Shown here piece after piece: positions 44,076 to 56,938 of a DNA stretch of 64,000 bases. The notes under the pieces are model-generated. The model saw only the letters and a list, made by a program, of their open reading frames with translations. It was not told the DNA's origin and did no database searches. Made by a program: the position numbers and the translations under genes. The stretch spans positions 1,922,001-1,986,000 of the forward strand of contig BSBN01000829.1 of the NCBI GenBank assembly GCA_027924645.1, in the 5' to 3' direction. Positions within the stretch are counted from its first letter, which is position 1. Every line of letters begins with the position of its first letter. The DNA comes from Cunninghamia lanceolata (lineage: Eukaryota > Streptophyta > Pinopsida > Cupressales > Cupressaceae).

Positions 44076-46741
44076 TGTGAGGCCGATTATTTTTACCTCC
44101 CTTATTTTGGATCGATATGCATTTTAGTTGATGACATTATCAGATTTATAGTGACTATGGTTTTGCTATGCAGACTTGGTTTTTATCTCCTGATTATGAT
44201 ATGACATTGATTAGACATATGTGATTTGGTTGATCAGATTTGATGCTATTTTTGTGAGTCGACATACGAGTTATATATTTGATGATGTTTTGTGATGAGA
44301 TTCTAGTTGTTTATGTGATGTGGACTAATTGACATGTGATGGGATAATGCAGTTTAATTTGGATTTATGTATTGATGTTTATTGTTGCATTCGAATTCCA
44401 GTTGCTTCGGCTATGACTTTTCATGACAGGACTGACACTTGATCGAGATGTGCAGGTTTTACATTCCCTAGCCATGGAAAATTAGAGGTAGAATTCACAC
44501 TATGTTATCCCCAGTAAATCCAATCCATTCCCAAGAGGGATAAGGAGCACGTTTGAATTTGAATGTTGATTTAAGTGCTTGATTTAATTTTATTATTTTG
44601 GCCTTAGTACCCCTTTTTGTTTAATTTGATTAATAATAAGTGTTGTATAAATTTTACTTGATTTACACCACTTGGTATTTATTTTATTTTGTTGAGGCTA
44701 TTTAAATGTGGATTTTTAACCCCCTTTGTGAACCCTAGAGTCCCAAAATCTACCCTAGGTGGTTACCCATGAGTTTAGGGTCAACTTGGACTATCTAACC
44801 CTAGATTTGACTCACGTTTGGTCACTCTAAACCATGGTTTAGTAAAAGTGATGAAAATTTGAAATAAGGGAAGTGGGAGATGAGTCATGCCTTGGGAAAG
44901 ACTCATCTCCCTTCCCAATATTTGGGAACCCTTTTCCAAGGAAGACTTGGGAGGTCTCCAAGACTCCCAAGTGTGTGGGAGCTTCCCCCAAGACTCTCAC
45001 ACACATGTGAGAGCATCTTGGAGGAAGATGGCTCCTTGAGAGAATAGGAGGATGCCATATGGCATCCCTTATCCTCTTGAAGTTGTGAGTGGGAATGCCA
45101 CCTCACCACTTGTCTTCTCACACATGTGTGAGAGCACAAGTGGATAAGGTGAGGATTGAGAGGGAATGAGAGGATGACACTTGTCATCCTCACACTTCCT
45201 CTCCCTTGCAAGCGGCATGGGAGGAGGAAGGAGAAGGTGACAAGTGTCACCTTCTCATTCGTCAAGGCCAAATTTATGACCTATATTATCTCCTCTTGTT
45301 GAGGAGTGTGGGGTTCTTGCAATTTTAGTTTTCTTGCTATTTTAGAGGAATTTGGGAGAGTTAGAGGATTTTTCTTGAAGGATTGGAAGGCTTGGGAAGG
45401 CTTGGAGCTCTTCATCAACTTGCTTCCATTTTAAGGGCTTTGAAGGTAGGCCTCTTAACTTATTTTCTCACCCTAGCTTATTTAATGTGTTGTGTTATAG
45501 TTTTTGGTTGTTTTGTTGTTGCATTGTTTTGTTTTGTTGGGATGGGAGTTATGGTGAGAGCACCTCTAATGGAGGTAATGCTCAACTTGTATGGGTAGGG
45601 AAAAGGAACCTCCTTGAGGTCTCTCCCACATTTTGCAGTTATGCCTTGAGGGCTTTTATTTTGGTAAGAAAGTTATTAAATGGCAAGAGTGCCATGGAGG
45701 TTAATTTTGTGATATTGTGGAGAGTGTTGTTTTGGAGATTTTATTTGGCTTGAGGCCATGAGCATGACATTTTATCATTTGGGAACCCTTTGAAGTTGAG
45801 GGGTCCATTCCCTACCCTCAACAACTCATGTTCCTGAGTTGGGTTTTGTGTTAGACCTATGGGTTGTTTGTGTTGTTGAGTTTGATAATTGTTTTGTGGA
45901 TTGTTACACATGTGTGGATTTCCTACCTCCCTAGCTCGGGGGTGACCCTCTTGCAGGTCTATAGTAGGGAGGAGAGCTTTTCATAGTGGCTGGAATGTTG
46001 TTCCTTTGTTGTGTTTTATTGCAGGTGTCTATATGAAAAAAAATGGAGATTGAGATAAGTGCATTGTGGAGTTCTTTTAGTCTTTTGTGTTGGCTATGAT
46101 AGCCAGGGCCATAGTGGTCTATTTGTATTGTATTTTAGTAAAAGTTTGTTATGAAACTTGCCATAGAGTTGGATGTGATTTTAAATGTAATGTAAACTTC
46201 TGTTTTAATTTTACTTAAAGATGTCTATTCCCTTATTTGTGAAGTTGGCAATGTATTGAGAAATGGATGCAAAAATAGGTATAAACAAATTTTTGTCATT
46301 TTCCTTCAAAAAAAAATATGCATGAGCTGTTTTAATTTTCTGTCACATTCTTTTCAAAGAGATATTTAGGTGTGTGAAGGCTGCTGAGTAAAGTTCATTT
46401 TATTCCATGAAAGAAAGAGAAATTGTGCTTTCATAATTGCCATCATACTTTAGTATGGAATGCAACTTAGTTGGAGAATAAATTTTATTAAGTTAGATTA
46501 GTTCTATGGTTGCATTAGAAGTTGCATTAGAAGTTCATAAGATTAGTTGCAACTTAGAGCTTGAATGAAATACATTCCTTATTTAGTATAATCCTTTAAA
46601 AAAAAAAATAGAGATGTAAAAATATTCATATGGAGGGGTAGTTTCTATTTTACCTGGCCTCAAAGGAATACTATCGATATTCTATTTTTAGAGAAGATTG
46701 ATGTTTAATGATTTGCTGTATGTGCATTAAAATATATACCA

Positions 46742-46842
<101 letters not shown>

Positions 46843-47120
46843 CACATATATATTTATAAACAAAAATTTACCTTAATAGAAAGTTTTGTCACTATGTATG
46901 TTAACATAGGGCAGTATGTATATATGCTTATATATATACATAAACATATTCATATCTACGAATTTTACATGATACACAATGTATATACTATAAAGGTGAA
47001 ATAGAAATAACACAGAGATCTAGATTAATGGGCAGACTATTTTATATAACAAATGAGAGTCCCTTTTTCAAAAAAAAAATAAGGAAAGAAATAAACCAAA
47101 TATGGGGTGGGATTGTGGTC

Positions 47121-47258
47121 AATGCCCACAGCCCACCCCTGCTCTTTAACAAATGGTGTGGGGAGGAGGCTGTGGCTCCACCCACACCCAACACCTACAG
47201 CCCACCCCTGCTCTTTAACAAATGGTGTGGGGAGGAGGCTGCGCCTCCACCCACACCC
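47121..47258. repeat. 69-bp tandem duplication in LTR 3
   Basis: 47121-47189 is repeated at 47190-47258 with few differences (for example GCTGTGGCTCC versus GCTGCGCCTCC). LTRs 1 and 2 have one copy. The unit includes the palindromic segment that is inverted in LTR 2. Confidence 0.9.
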
Positions 47259-48743
47259 CCCACACCCCCCAACCACCTTCACTACCACCCATCGCGGCCC
47301 CCCTCTCCCTTCCTCTCCACGCCGTAAACTCACCTCGAACCCTGAACTCCGTAGCTTCCGCTACTCCCTCCTCTGCAGGCTGCTCTCACCACATCCGCTG
47401 TTAACCACTGTAGGCTCCACCCCATGTGACCTCCACTCCGCCTCTGTGTAACTTCCAACGCCACTCATTGATGGTTATGCCCCGCCATTGTAACACTCCG
47501 CCTTCTCTCAAAACCCTACCTACAACACATAATGCAAATAAAAAAAAATGAAAACAATGAAAGAAGAAGTGTAGTTAGGGCAAGACCAAGAGAGAAGAGA
47601 AAATAAGAAAGGAGAAATTAGGGTAGACAAGAGAAAAAAGAAAACAATATATTAAACAATTAGGGTTATCATTTTGAAATTAGGGCATCTTGTTGTTAGT
47701 TAACAATTATAAAATTGTGATTAGTGTTAGGATATAGATTGGAAGCAATATGGGTTTATACTTTACTGAGAGGGTTTAAATGGTGAGATTTTATTTCATT
47801 CTTATTTAAAATCCTCATTTCCTTTATTATTTTAATTTTTAACCCTTGGTAAATTTTAAATGGGTTGATTTTGGATAGTTTGATTTTTGTCTTGTGTTTT
47901 GAGTTTAATTTTTGGGTAAGGGTAAATTTTTTTCCTTCCCTTGTTTATGGAATTATTATAAGAGGGTAATGAATTTCCTTTGATGAAATTTTATCACTTC
48001 AATTTTCATTTGTTTTATTATTATTTTACGGAGAGAGTTATATAAACTCTCCTCCTCCCTCAATTAAATTTTGAGTTAGTTATTAAATATAATTGCTAAA
48101 TTGTATTTAATAACGAACTTAATTTTTCTTCTTAGACCTTTTGACGTCGTGTCATTTAACTTTATTTTATTAATTTATTTGAAATTGTTTCTAAATTCAT
48201 TCTTTAGATTGATTTAATTTTATTAATAATTTTTACTTAATTTTTTCCTAACAGTGATTTATTTTGAATTTTAATTCACGTTTATTAAAAATGCATTATG
48301 CTGCCGAAATTTCGCTAGATTCCTAGGGTTAAATTTTATGCGATGTTTTATTCACTTCACTTCATCGTTCCACTTAAATCACGCGCCATCTTACCACAAT
48401 AATCAATCACTCTTTGACCTGATTTCAGATTAGGGTTCGTTACTGGCGATTCATTTTCACCTAGGTAACTTAGGGTGTAGATTTGAAATGATCTAACCCT
48501 AGATGCGACACCCTACATGTCGCATACCCCCTAGACGGCCTTCACCTTATCGATTATGTTGACATGATTACGCCTTAGGTGAACTGCCACCGAACATGCA
48601 AACGCGTGTGAGGGGGTTCCTAGGGAAGGGTAGAAAAGTTTTTCGTAGTTTGTGTCATGACCACATGGCAAATGTGGACGTGACACGTGTGTTTGTGTGT
48701 CGTGACCGCTTGAGAAATGCGGGCATGACATGATTTCCCAATA

Positions 48744-49540
48744 TTCTCCCACTTGTCAAATACCTTGCAAGATCCATAGGGAAACATACCATCAAGGATC
48801 AACTACTAGGGGAAAAAAGGTCCATAAAGTTTGAACAATATCTAATTTATTTTGTGCGCATGGGCTTAGTTAATGCATCTACAACACTAGCCAAAGTCTC
48901 TACCTCTTCACACTACTATCCTTGACCATATATCTCACAAAATGATATTGAACATCCATATGCTTGGTCCTAGCATGAAATGTTAGGTTCTTTACTATGT
49001 AGATCACACTCTAACTATCATAATAAACTATCACTACACCTTATTTTAATATAATGGTTGAACATAATATCTTAATCCAAATGGCTTCTTTATAGACATG
49101 AATTGTTTTCATATCCCCAGCCTCTATAGTGGATAAAAAAACCATAACCAATCACTTACTCATCCAACTTTTTACACCACTAAAAAGAATAAAAACATAA
49201 GAATTGGTGGATTTTTTGTTATCAACATCACCTACCTAGTTTGAGTCCACATAACCATGAATATCTAGGGAATGCCTATCTCCTATACCATGAAAATACA
49301 AGGAATACTCTGAGGTACCCTGTAAATATTTGAAGACTCTTTTAACTACATCATGATGAACGCTACTAGGATTAAACATATATCTACTAAGAACTCCGAC
49401 TACTTGGGCAATGTCTAGTCTTATAGAGACCATATCATACATTAGGCTTCCAACTACACTCTGGTAAGGAACTCTACTCATGTCTTCATCTCTGATGGGG
49501 ATGTAGGATAATGTTAAATAGACATCTTTGTTCCCACCTC
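48744..49540 (-). pseudogene. Copia RT C-terminus and RNase H remnant
   Basis: The minus strand gives MSRVPYQSVVGSLMYDMV, then VFKYLQGTSEYSLYF, GYVDSN, DNKKSTNSYVFI, SGVKSWMS and FHARTKHMDVQYHF, with stops and frame changes. These are hallmark copia RT/RNase H motifs of the Tork/Tnt1 type. It ends at the polypurine tract and LTR start near 48743, into which the chromovirus inserted. Upstream, RT is missing and Ty3 gag coding abuts. Confidence 0.85.
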
Positions 49541-50100
49541 CTCCAATTAGGTCTAGATAATCTGTACATTGCTCATTTACCCCTCTCCAAAATACAAGTT
49601 TGAGTGATTATAGAGAGAGCCTATTTTGACATGACTTGTATAGGAAAAACATGAACCTCCCTACATAATTCTCAAGGGGTTCATCTTCTTTCTATGTCAT
49701 CTCCCCTCATATCTCTACCTCGATAGTAATCTTGAGATTTCTATAGGAACTTCTCCCTTATGGTTTTCCAATCTACCATTGCATCTCTACCTAATCCCAT
49801 AAACCACCTCAAAGTAGCATCTTTGAGGGTGACTAGAAAAAGCTTTAATTTGTGTGCATCTATGGTGTAATCATCACTTCGACAAAGGACATAAAAATCA
49901 AAGAGAAATGTATCAGGGTCCTCTATAACTAGACCATGAAAGTTTGGTAGTGCAAAGTGAGGAATGTTCTTCATGGAAGCCAATCGTGCCTAGTCAGTGA
50001 TAGGAAATAGAAAGGTAATCAGATTAATGGGATTCTCCACTTCCTCTTCATTCATTGCATCATGATCCAAAGTAGGTTGTGGCTATGTGTTTTGCAAGAC
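49541..50100 (-). pseudogene. Ty3-type gag fragment
   Basis: The minus frame 49983-49741 reads LPNFHGLVIEDPDTFLFDFY, then LFLVTLKDATLRWFMGLG and MVDWKTIREKFL, the retrotransposon gag pattern. After a one-base shift it continues with ENYVGRFMFFLYKSC and GVNEQCTDYLDLIGG. The coding then runs without a gap into copia RT residues, so the rest of the Ty3 element is missing. The gag type with this primer site suggests an Athila/Tat-side Ty3 element. Confidence 0.75.
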
Positions 50101-50448
50101 TAAATGAAATTGTTCTTCAATGGTGATGTGGCTTATCTATCTTGTTATTTAGATTGTATGTACCTCTCCTTGGTTTGCAATGTCTGTTGTTATTTTTTGT
50201 TGTAGGTACCTCTCCTTCAACAACTATTGCTTGGTTATTCGTAAAATTAGGAAGGAATCTTCCTAAGATGTCTCTTCTCTGTCACATGCAATATTCAGAG
50301 CTCTTCTAATGCCACTTACTACATAATTTTAGTGAATTTATTTATATAATTTTTAATTGACTATTTGTTATAAGCGACAAAGAATGAATTTAAAATCTAA
50401 GGAAGATAAACTATCTTAAACCTAGAAGATTCTAAAGCTTTGACACCA

Positions 50449-50466
50449 TCCCCAACAATGATGCCA
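50449..50466 (-). other. Decayed primer binding site of the Ty3 fragment
   Basis: The minus strand reads TGGCATCATTGTTGGGGA. It matches the common plant TGGCGCCGTTGCCGGGGA type apart from C-to-T or G-to-A changes at CpG-like positions. An LTR end would lie just to the right, at about 50471. Confidence 0.6.
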
Positions 50467-50731
50467 AAAATGTCTAGCAATATCAATTCCCATTAAACCT
50501 AATGCAGCTAAGGCTTACATATAACTCAATGGATGTCCTCATCCCATATCAAGCAGCCTAGTGAGTGATTACATGCTACAATTACTTTATCAATCCACAG
50601 AAATATCTCTTGGTATTGTGTTGGTACTATGTCTACAACCAAAGATTTCTGGATATTGGGACACTATGGTTGTGTATACCTAGTATCAATGATATTCTTT
50701 GCAAACTAGGAAATGAATGTTATATTGAAAA

Positions 50732-51024
50732 TGTTGGTGTGAACCACCTCCCAGGAGCACAACCTACAAATAACACTTTCACAATATGAGAGAAGCACAA
50801 GGCTATTTCACCAAATAGATGAAAAAATATTAAGATATGAAATGCAAAAATATTGTATAGAACCTTGCTTATAAAGGCAAGGAATGATCAGGTGGAGGCA
50901 ACCAATCGTCTAACTACCGAAATGATAAATAAAAACTAATATGCACCCAATAAATAACTAATAATGTTGGATGCCTAAGTAAAACTTAAGAAATCTAAAT
51001 GGTAAAAACCTATTTACTCCAACA
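50732..51024 (-). repeat. 3' LTR (minus orientation)
   Basis: Plus strand TGTTGGTGTGAACC to TTTACTCCAACA. It matches 54554-54845 with substitutions and small indels. No clear polypurine tract precedes it on the minus strand. Confidence 0.85.
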
Positions 51025-51244
51025 CTATGCAATTTGAGAAAGATGCAATATGGGTCTTGGCTACACAACCATGTTAGGTACCCATTTACAATGGAAAATG
51101 TAATGTAATGCAATCTCTCACAAGCAGAGAAAAGGAGAAAACCCTGTGGGACAAAACTCCTCTCCAAAAGAGAGAAAAGAAAACAAGATGATGCATGGAG
51201 GACTCACTAGTGCCCCAAAGACTACATACATCATGTATATACAA

Positions 51245-52332
51245 TCAATGATACCCCCATAGGAAGGAAAAAGAGAGACATGATATCCACCCATAATGAA
51301 GAAGCTCTAATGCAAATGAAGTATACCTAGAAACAAAAGATGATCCAATGCCTACAAGCACACATCTCCCCTTAGGAAGAAACAAGTCCACCGAATGATG
51401 AAGAAGCCACTCCATGTTCCATTGAAAGGAGGAAGGAAGTCTCCAAATATAAGTCTCTGAAGAGTGTGGTGGAGTCTCCATGCTTGAATAAGCTACCATA
51501 TAAAAATGATCAAACTCAACCAAGAAGTGTGACAAATCAAGTGAAAAAGGAAACTCATCAATGTCAATCTCCAAAGAAGATGTAGATGTATCAATAGCCA
51601 TGTTGGAACTGCCATCAAAGAAGAGAGAAATCCCCTCAAATATGTCTTTCAAATCTGTAAGATGAGACTTTACAAAAAAGTATGAGATACCTGCCAAATA
51701 CCCATCCAATATAAAGAAAGATTTGAAAAACTATGATCAACCTGCTCAAAAGTAGGATCCAAATCTGAAGAAGCAGGAGATGGAGGAGGAGAAAGCTCAA
51801 CACTAGTCTCAATAAAACCAAGATTCAAGTGACTAAACCTCTCCTCACAAACATGATTCACCCTTGATGGAAGGGTATGAACATCAGCCAAAGGAATATC
51901 ATCATCAGGAGAAAAATAAGAAAAATAATACAAGCAAGATGCATGATCCACCACACCTATAGTAATGATATCTCTTGTCTCTATGTCCCAAATGTATACA
52001 TGATCAGTAGTGAACTCAACTGTCTTACCTTGTGCACTATGAGTAATTTGATAAATTGAAACGAGATTAGTGGTCAAGGAGGGTACACAAAGAACATCAT
52101 TAGAACCTTTCCCATAAACCTTCATGTATGTATTGTTACCCATCAAAATGTTAGATGAACTAGAAGGCTCAAAAGAAGAGAACATATCCATGGAAGATGC
52201 CATATGATGAGATGCTCCTAAATCAAGAATCCATCTCCCATTTTTAGGAATAGTGGTAGCTAAGAGTGCCTTACCTTTCACCCCATTAGTAAATCCTGCA
52301 TTCCTTGACTCTGTAGATGAAGATGTTATCAA
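51245..52332 (-). pseudogene. Copia protease and truncated downstream region
   Basis: The frame 52332-51670 reads NGRWILDLGASHHMASSMDMF: the protease motif with DSG changed to DLG. GKGSNDVLCVPSLTTNLVSI and, more weakly, ERFSHLNLGF (GAG-pre-integrase-like) follow. The coding then becomes Ser/Pro/Asp-rich (51709-51245) with no integrase. Either pol was deleted or replaced long ago. The frame is open for 220 codons, unusually intact for this window. Confidence 0.75.
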
Positions 52333-53249
52333 GTGTGATGCGGAAGAAGAAGAAGAAGGAGGAGAAGACTTTGATGAGGGAAACGAGATGTTGTTCTTTT
52401 GAAGAAGGTGAGTGAGCTCATCAATCTTCTTACTATAACATCTATGCTCATCATGTCTAGATTTATTGCAATAAGCACATTTGATTTTCTTCTTTTGTTA
52501 TGGTTCCTCTTTAGAAGAGGTCTTGGTCTCAGGAGTAGGCTGTAAAGGAGGATCGTTAACTTTCTCTTTAGAGTTAGAATCCTTATTTTGCTTCTTGTCC
52601 TTGCCACTTGAAGCCTTAGGATCTTTTACAAGAAGTGCTTGAGCCTTTGTAAGTGTCAATGTGCCCATTTGTGCCAACTTTTCGTGTTCCCTTGTGAGTT
52701 GTACTGCAAACCCATCAAGAGAAGGCATTTTGTGTGCACTACCTAGAGCATCCATGGTAGCATAAAATGCAGAAACAAATATAGAATAATCAGAACCTAA
52801 ATTACAGTGAGTAGATAGAATCAACTGCTCATCATCCTTTTTAACCCCACATTCAGTCAATTGCAATCTAAGAGATTTAAGCTTGGTGAAAAAGTCCTAG
52901 ATATTTTAAAAATGTCTAGGATCCATATTCATTAGTTCATTCTCCAAATGAAATTTCCTCACCTTATCTGGCTTACCAAAAAGATTCTCTAAGGTAGTCC
53001 AAATATCATTAGGATGCTTACAAGATAACACATGATATCTCAAATTAGGAGAAATAGACATAATGAGATTACCAAGAGCTTCATCTCTTTGATCAAACCA
53101 TTTATTTTTTTTCTACAACAATTGTGGATTCAAGATCTTGGCCAAAAGTAATCCTTTGCAATTTCAGTTTCAACAACAAAATCTCCATATCAGATTTCTA
53201 CTTAAGATAATTTTTTGTAGTTAGAAGTTCTACTTTAGGCAAATCCATG
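52333..53249 (-). pseudogene. Copia gag with zinc knuckle
   Basis: The start MDLPKVELLTTKNYL at about 53249 and DMEILLLKLKLQRI fit the N-terminus of copia gag. The open piece 52866-52498 (LILSTHCNLGSDYSIFVSAF, FAVQLTREHEKLAQ) fits the gag domain. KIKCAYCNKSRHDEHRCYS at about 52490-52430 is a CX2CX4HX4C knuckle. Several stops lie in the N-terminal part. Confidence 0.8.
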
Positions 53250-54540
53250 ATGAAATAAGAGAATGCAACAAATATTCTTCATAGTATAAACAACCAACCC
53301 CTTTGTTCACAAGAATTGAGAAAAACCATATTGAACTTCAACGGAGTAAAACAACATCAAACAAAAAAATATGTGAGAAATACCTCAACCACTATGAAGG
53401 TGACGAAAATACCTTTTCATTGATATCTGGTTTGTGAAAATCAGCCTTTGTTTGCAAAAGTTATGAAAAAATGAAAAAAAGGCCTATAAAGGCACTTTGG
53501 AAGCACTATCAAGCACCTGGTCACACCATATGACCACCATGATCATAGGGGCATAAAATTTAGGGTACTAGGGCAATATTAGCGATAAATTGGTAGGCAA
53601 GCCATGCCAAACACCAAGCAAATTCCACCAAGATCCAAGTCACAAGCCACCAAGCATACAAGTCTCCAATCCATGCGAGAGAGAGAGAGAGAGAAAACAT
53701 AGCTTCATGAGCCTTGCTCATGATTGGGAAGTGAGTGATAGGCTCTATTAATAGCCAAAGAAGGCTCTACACCACCAATGTGGGACAAAAGTCTCATACC
53801 AACACCCAAACATCAAAATGAATGCGTCCACCTCCACAAACCCTAAACAAATATTTTGCAAGAACTTTACAAATATAAAAAGTTTGATGATTTATATCAT
53901 TGCTCCCATGTTTTCAAATATATAAAGTCTAATGTAAATGTATGGAAACAATTTATAGTGGTTGTGGGTGCTTGGCAGTACCAATAGCAAACAAACAAAG
54001 TTTTCTTCACATCCATTACTTCCATTGTGCGTAGGGGCAAATGGTACCTTTAATGATATCCAGAAGAAAGAATATAGAAGCAATGCCAAAACAAACCTCA
54101 GGTCAGTCAATACATGGCCTTGTGAGTGCAGGCCATGGGCTTCTATTAAAATAAATTCCTAATAGCATTCAAAACTAGTGTCACACTTATTCGACCAAAT
54201 ATAAGAGGTAAATGGGAGATTAAATGCAAATGAATTAGCAATGAATTGGCATGCCACATAAGCTCCTCAAGATTGATTCCTCTGCCATCTCAAAATTTGT
54301 CAGTTCCTTTGCAAAATAGCACAACAGGAAAGAAAACAAAAATAAATTCTATAGAAAATAACCAAGGCAGTATCATTTGCGTGGCAAAGATATGCATTTA
54401 CATCACTTCAATATGCAAAATTTAATTCTCGCAATTCACCTTGCAAATGGTGATGAGAATTAAGTTGCCAGCCACTTCAAAAAATCAATCAATCTCAAAT
54501 TTGGTGAAAACTCTCAAAAGAAAGGAGTTGTATGGTTGAT
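53250..54540 (-). other. Long untranslated leader of the gag-only element
   Basis: About 1.3 kb lies between primer site and gag start with no recognised coding. It includes a GA run at about 53679-53694. Such long leaders are common in non-autonomous elements. Confidence 0.5.
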
Positions 54541-54553
54541 GGCTCTGATACCA
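54541..54553 (-). other. Primer binding site (initiator-Met tRNA type)
   Basis: The minus strand reads TGGTATCAGAGCC, directly adjoining the LTR end at 54554. Confidence 0.9.
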
Positions 54554-54845
54554 TGTTGGTATGAACCACCTCCCTAGAGTACAACCATCAAATAAACACC
54601 TTCACAATATGAGAGAAGAATGAGGCTATTTCACCAAATAGATGAAAAATAATTGAGATATGCGATACAAAAATATTGTACAAAACCTTGCTTATAAAGG
54701 CAAGGAATGATCGGGTGGAGGCAACCAACTGCAACTACTAAAATAATAAATAAAAACTAATATGCACCTAATAAATAACTAATAATGTTGGATTCCTAAG
54801 TAAAACTTAAGCAAGGTAAATGGTAAAAACTCATTTACTTTAACA
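54554..54845 (-). repeat. 5' LTR (minus orientation)
   Basis: Plus strand TGTTGGTATGAACC to TTACTTTAACA. It is the partner of 50732-51024. Confidence 0.85.
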
Positions 54846-55757
54846 AAAAAATAAAGAAACTACCTTATAAACATTAAATCTAACTATATTCAACTAAAAT
54901 AGAGTAATAAACTAAAATAGAATCAAAGAAATCTAGTTTTGATTGCAAGGATATAAGAATAATAGGTTGCAGTCCATCTCAAGTGGGCCCTTACTTGGAT
55001 TGACTATGTCCTTTGCTTTTATCAACTACTTAATTAAAATCATTTCACCAATCAATTCACCACATTTCAAAAGCAAGAGTAAGAGTAAAAATAGTAAAAG
55101 AGTAAGAGTAAAACTAATGACCAGTCGACCCACTTCCTATTATACAAGGGACAGGCTCTTACTTTTAGAAAAGCAAAAACAAACTAGGAAACTTAAACTT
55201 AAAACAACCAAAGAGGAATACTTCAAATATGACTGTTGTACAAGCAAGCTAATTAAGAAACATGGAAACAAATATCTTAGACTCATTCAATCCCTACATG
55301 TTCCTTGCTAAAAGTTATGCACTTGCCATCTCATGCACACTCTTTCCTTGTTATTTCTGGAACTCATTCTTATCTATAGAGAAGGAGCTAATTGCTTCTT
55401 AAACAATTGTAAGTAACTACATGCCTTGTTGCAGGAATCGATCCTTTGGCTGCAAGAAGAAGATTCTTTAGTTGTAGGGAATCGGTCCTTTGGCTACAAG
55501 AACTCTTTAGTTTTAGCTATAGATTATTGTTCTTGGTTCTTGTAGGAAGGAGTTAGTCCTATAGAAAAATCCCTAGTCACTAATATCATCATAAACAAGC
55601 TAATCATACCATATTATATCTGAAAATAACTAATTAAAACATATACAAATAACATAGTGCTTTGTCTAGATATTAATTAGAGTCTTAGCTTAAAAGATAG
55701 AATTTTTTTTAGAAATGTGGCTTTGAAATAGGAAACATAGAGATTAAAAGAGACAGT
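54846..55757. other. Spacer with short tandem repeat, no gene recognised
   Basis: Probably the continuation of the Ty3 LTR interrupted at 50732. A phrase beginning AATCG(A/G)TCCTTTGGCT repeats at about 55437 and 55489. The plus frame 54943-55311 is basic and Ser/Lys-rich without a recognisable family. Confidence 0.45.
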
Positions 55758-56249
55758 TGTTAGGAATTACATGCAAAAGATATCAATTAAATGCAAATAA
55801 AGATTAAAAAGAGGAATGGAAATACACAAAAATAATAACAATGAGACACAATTTTAACGTGGTTCACCCAAACTCAGGCTACATCCACCAATAGAGAGTC
55901 CAATATTATTATCTAGTAAATCAAACCAATTACAAATAGCAATCCCTGCAACTCAATACCATTGCAAACACTATAATATAATATCAACCGAAACCCTAAC
56001 CCTTACCTATTTTTATCAAGACTTATGTCAGTTACAAAATAGGGTTGTTTTTATGTCAGTTAATAGAAAAATAACTCTTGATGGCTTTATAAACTAATAA
56101 AAGTCATTTGAGGTTTTAGGGGCACTACCCCTGGACCTTGCAAGGGGCGCTACCCCCAAACCCCCGTTAAATAATTTGGGGGAAAATTGCACCGATAAAA
56201 GTGGGGAAAATTTTAACCTCTAAGTCTGATTAGGCTCCATATAACAACA
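55758..56249 (-). repeat. 3' LTR of the Tork-like element
   Basis: 492 bp with TGTT..AACA termini. On the minus strand it starts TGTTGTTATAT after AAGTGGGAGAT (polypurine tract, about 56250-56262). It contains TATAAAG at 56085-56091, and near its end a GGTGAACCACGTTAAAA segment often seen at copia LTR ends. A target duplication copy may be ACAGT at 55753-55757. Confidence 0.8.
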
Positions 56250-56399
56250 ATCTCCCACTTGGAGACTGATCAGAATCCACACCATATCATCTCCCACTTG
56301 GAGACTGATCATAACACCACTTACCTTGTAGCTCCCATTGGAAATAAACACCCCGGACCCTATTGTTCTTTTATTGTTTTTAGTCTTGAAGACCAACTT

Positions 56400-56907
56400 A
56401 AGATGAAGAGGAGCTTAACTTCTCCATTGTCACTGCCTTCGTAAACATATCCGTTGGATTTTTATCTATATGTATCTTTTCCAGCCTTAACTATCCATCA
56501 TCCAACACCGACTGGATGAAGTGATACCTTAGTTGTATGTGTTAGGTCTTTGAATGTAAGGTATAATTCTTTGCAAGATGTATGACACTCTGGCTATCCA
56601 TAAATAAATAACTATTAGCCTGTTGTTTGTCCAATTATTCCATGAAAGATTATAGCCATATCATTTCCTGGCTTGCCTCTATTGCAGCTACATACTTTGC
56701 CTCTGTGGTGGATAAAGCAACCACCTTTTGCAACTTGGAGATCCAACTCACCGCTGTCCCACCTATAGTAAAGACATAACCTATAGTACTCCGCCTGGTA
56801 TCAATATCCTCTACCAAATATAAGTCCACATAGCCTGCTAAATCAATATTAGAGCCCCCAAAACATAAATATTTATTGGATGTACCTCTCAAATATTTGA
56901 GAATCAA
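56400..56907 (-). pseudogene. Copia RNase H
   Basis: YLRGTSNKYLCFGGSNIDLAG, TRRSTIGYVFTIGGTAVSWI and LQKVVALSTTEAKYVAAIEA match copia RNase H. The catalytic region continues past a stop at about 56650 as a Tyr/Asp-Ser-Gln-Ser motif. It degrades towards the LTR. Confidence 0.88.
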
Positions 56908-56938
56908 TTTTACTGCATTCTAATGCTCCAATCCAAGA

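Larger units (their letters stand above)
50732..54845 (-). mobile_element. Non-autonomous copia-derived element with gag and protease only
   Basis: Direct repeats of about 292 bp at 50732-51024 and 54554-54845 are LTRs with TG..CA ends. A Met-type primer site abuts the right LTR on the minus strand. Inside, the minus strand encodes copia gag, a zinc knuckle and a protease, then non-pol sequence; integrase, RT and RNase H are absent. The flanks GAAAA (50727-50731) and AAAAA (54846-54850) could be a target duplication with one mismatch. It resembles the TR-GAG class. Confidence 0.8.

Noticed and set aside
54943..55311. Plus-strand 122-codon frame as a host gene
   Set aside because: It is Lys/Ser-rich and low complexity, with no recognised domain, conserved start context or splice structure, and lies in apparent LTR remnants.
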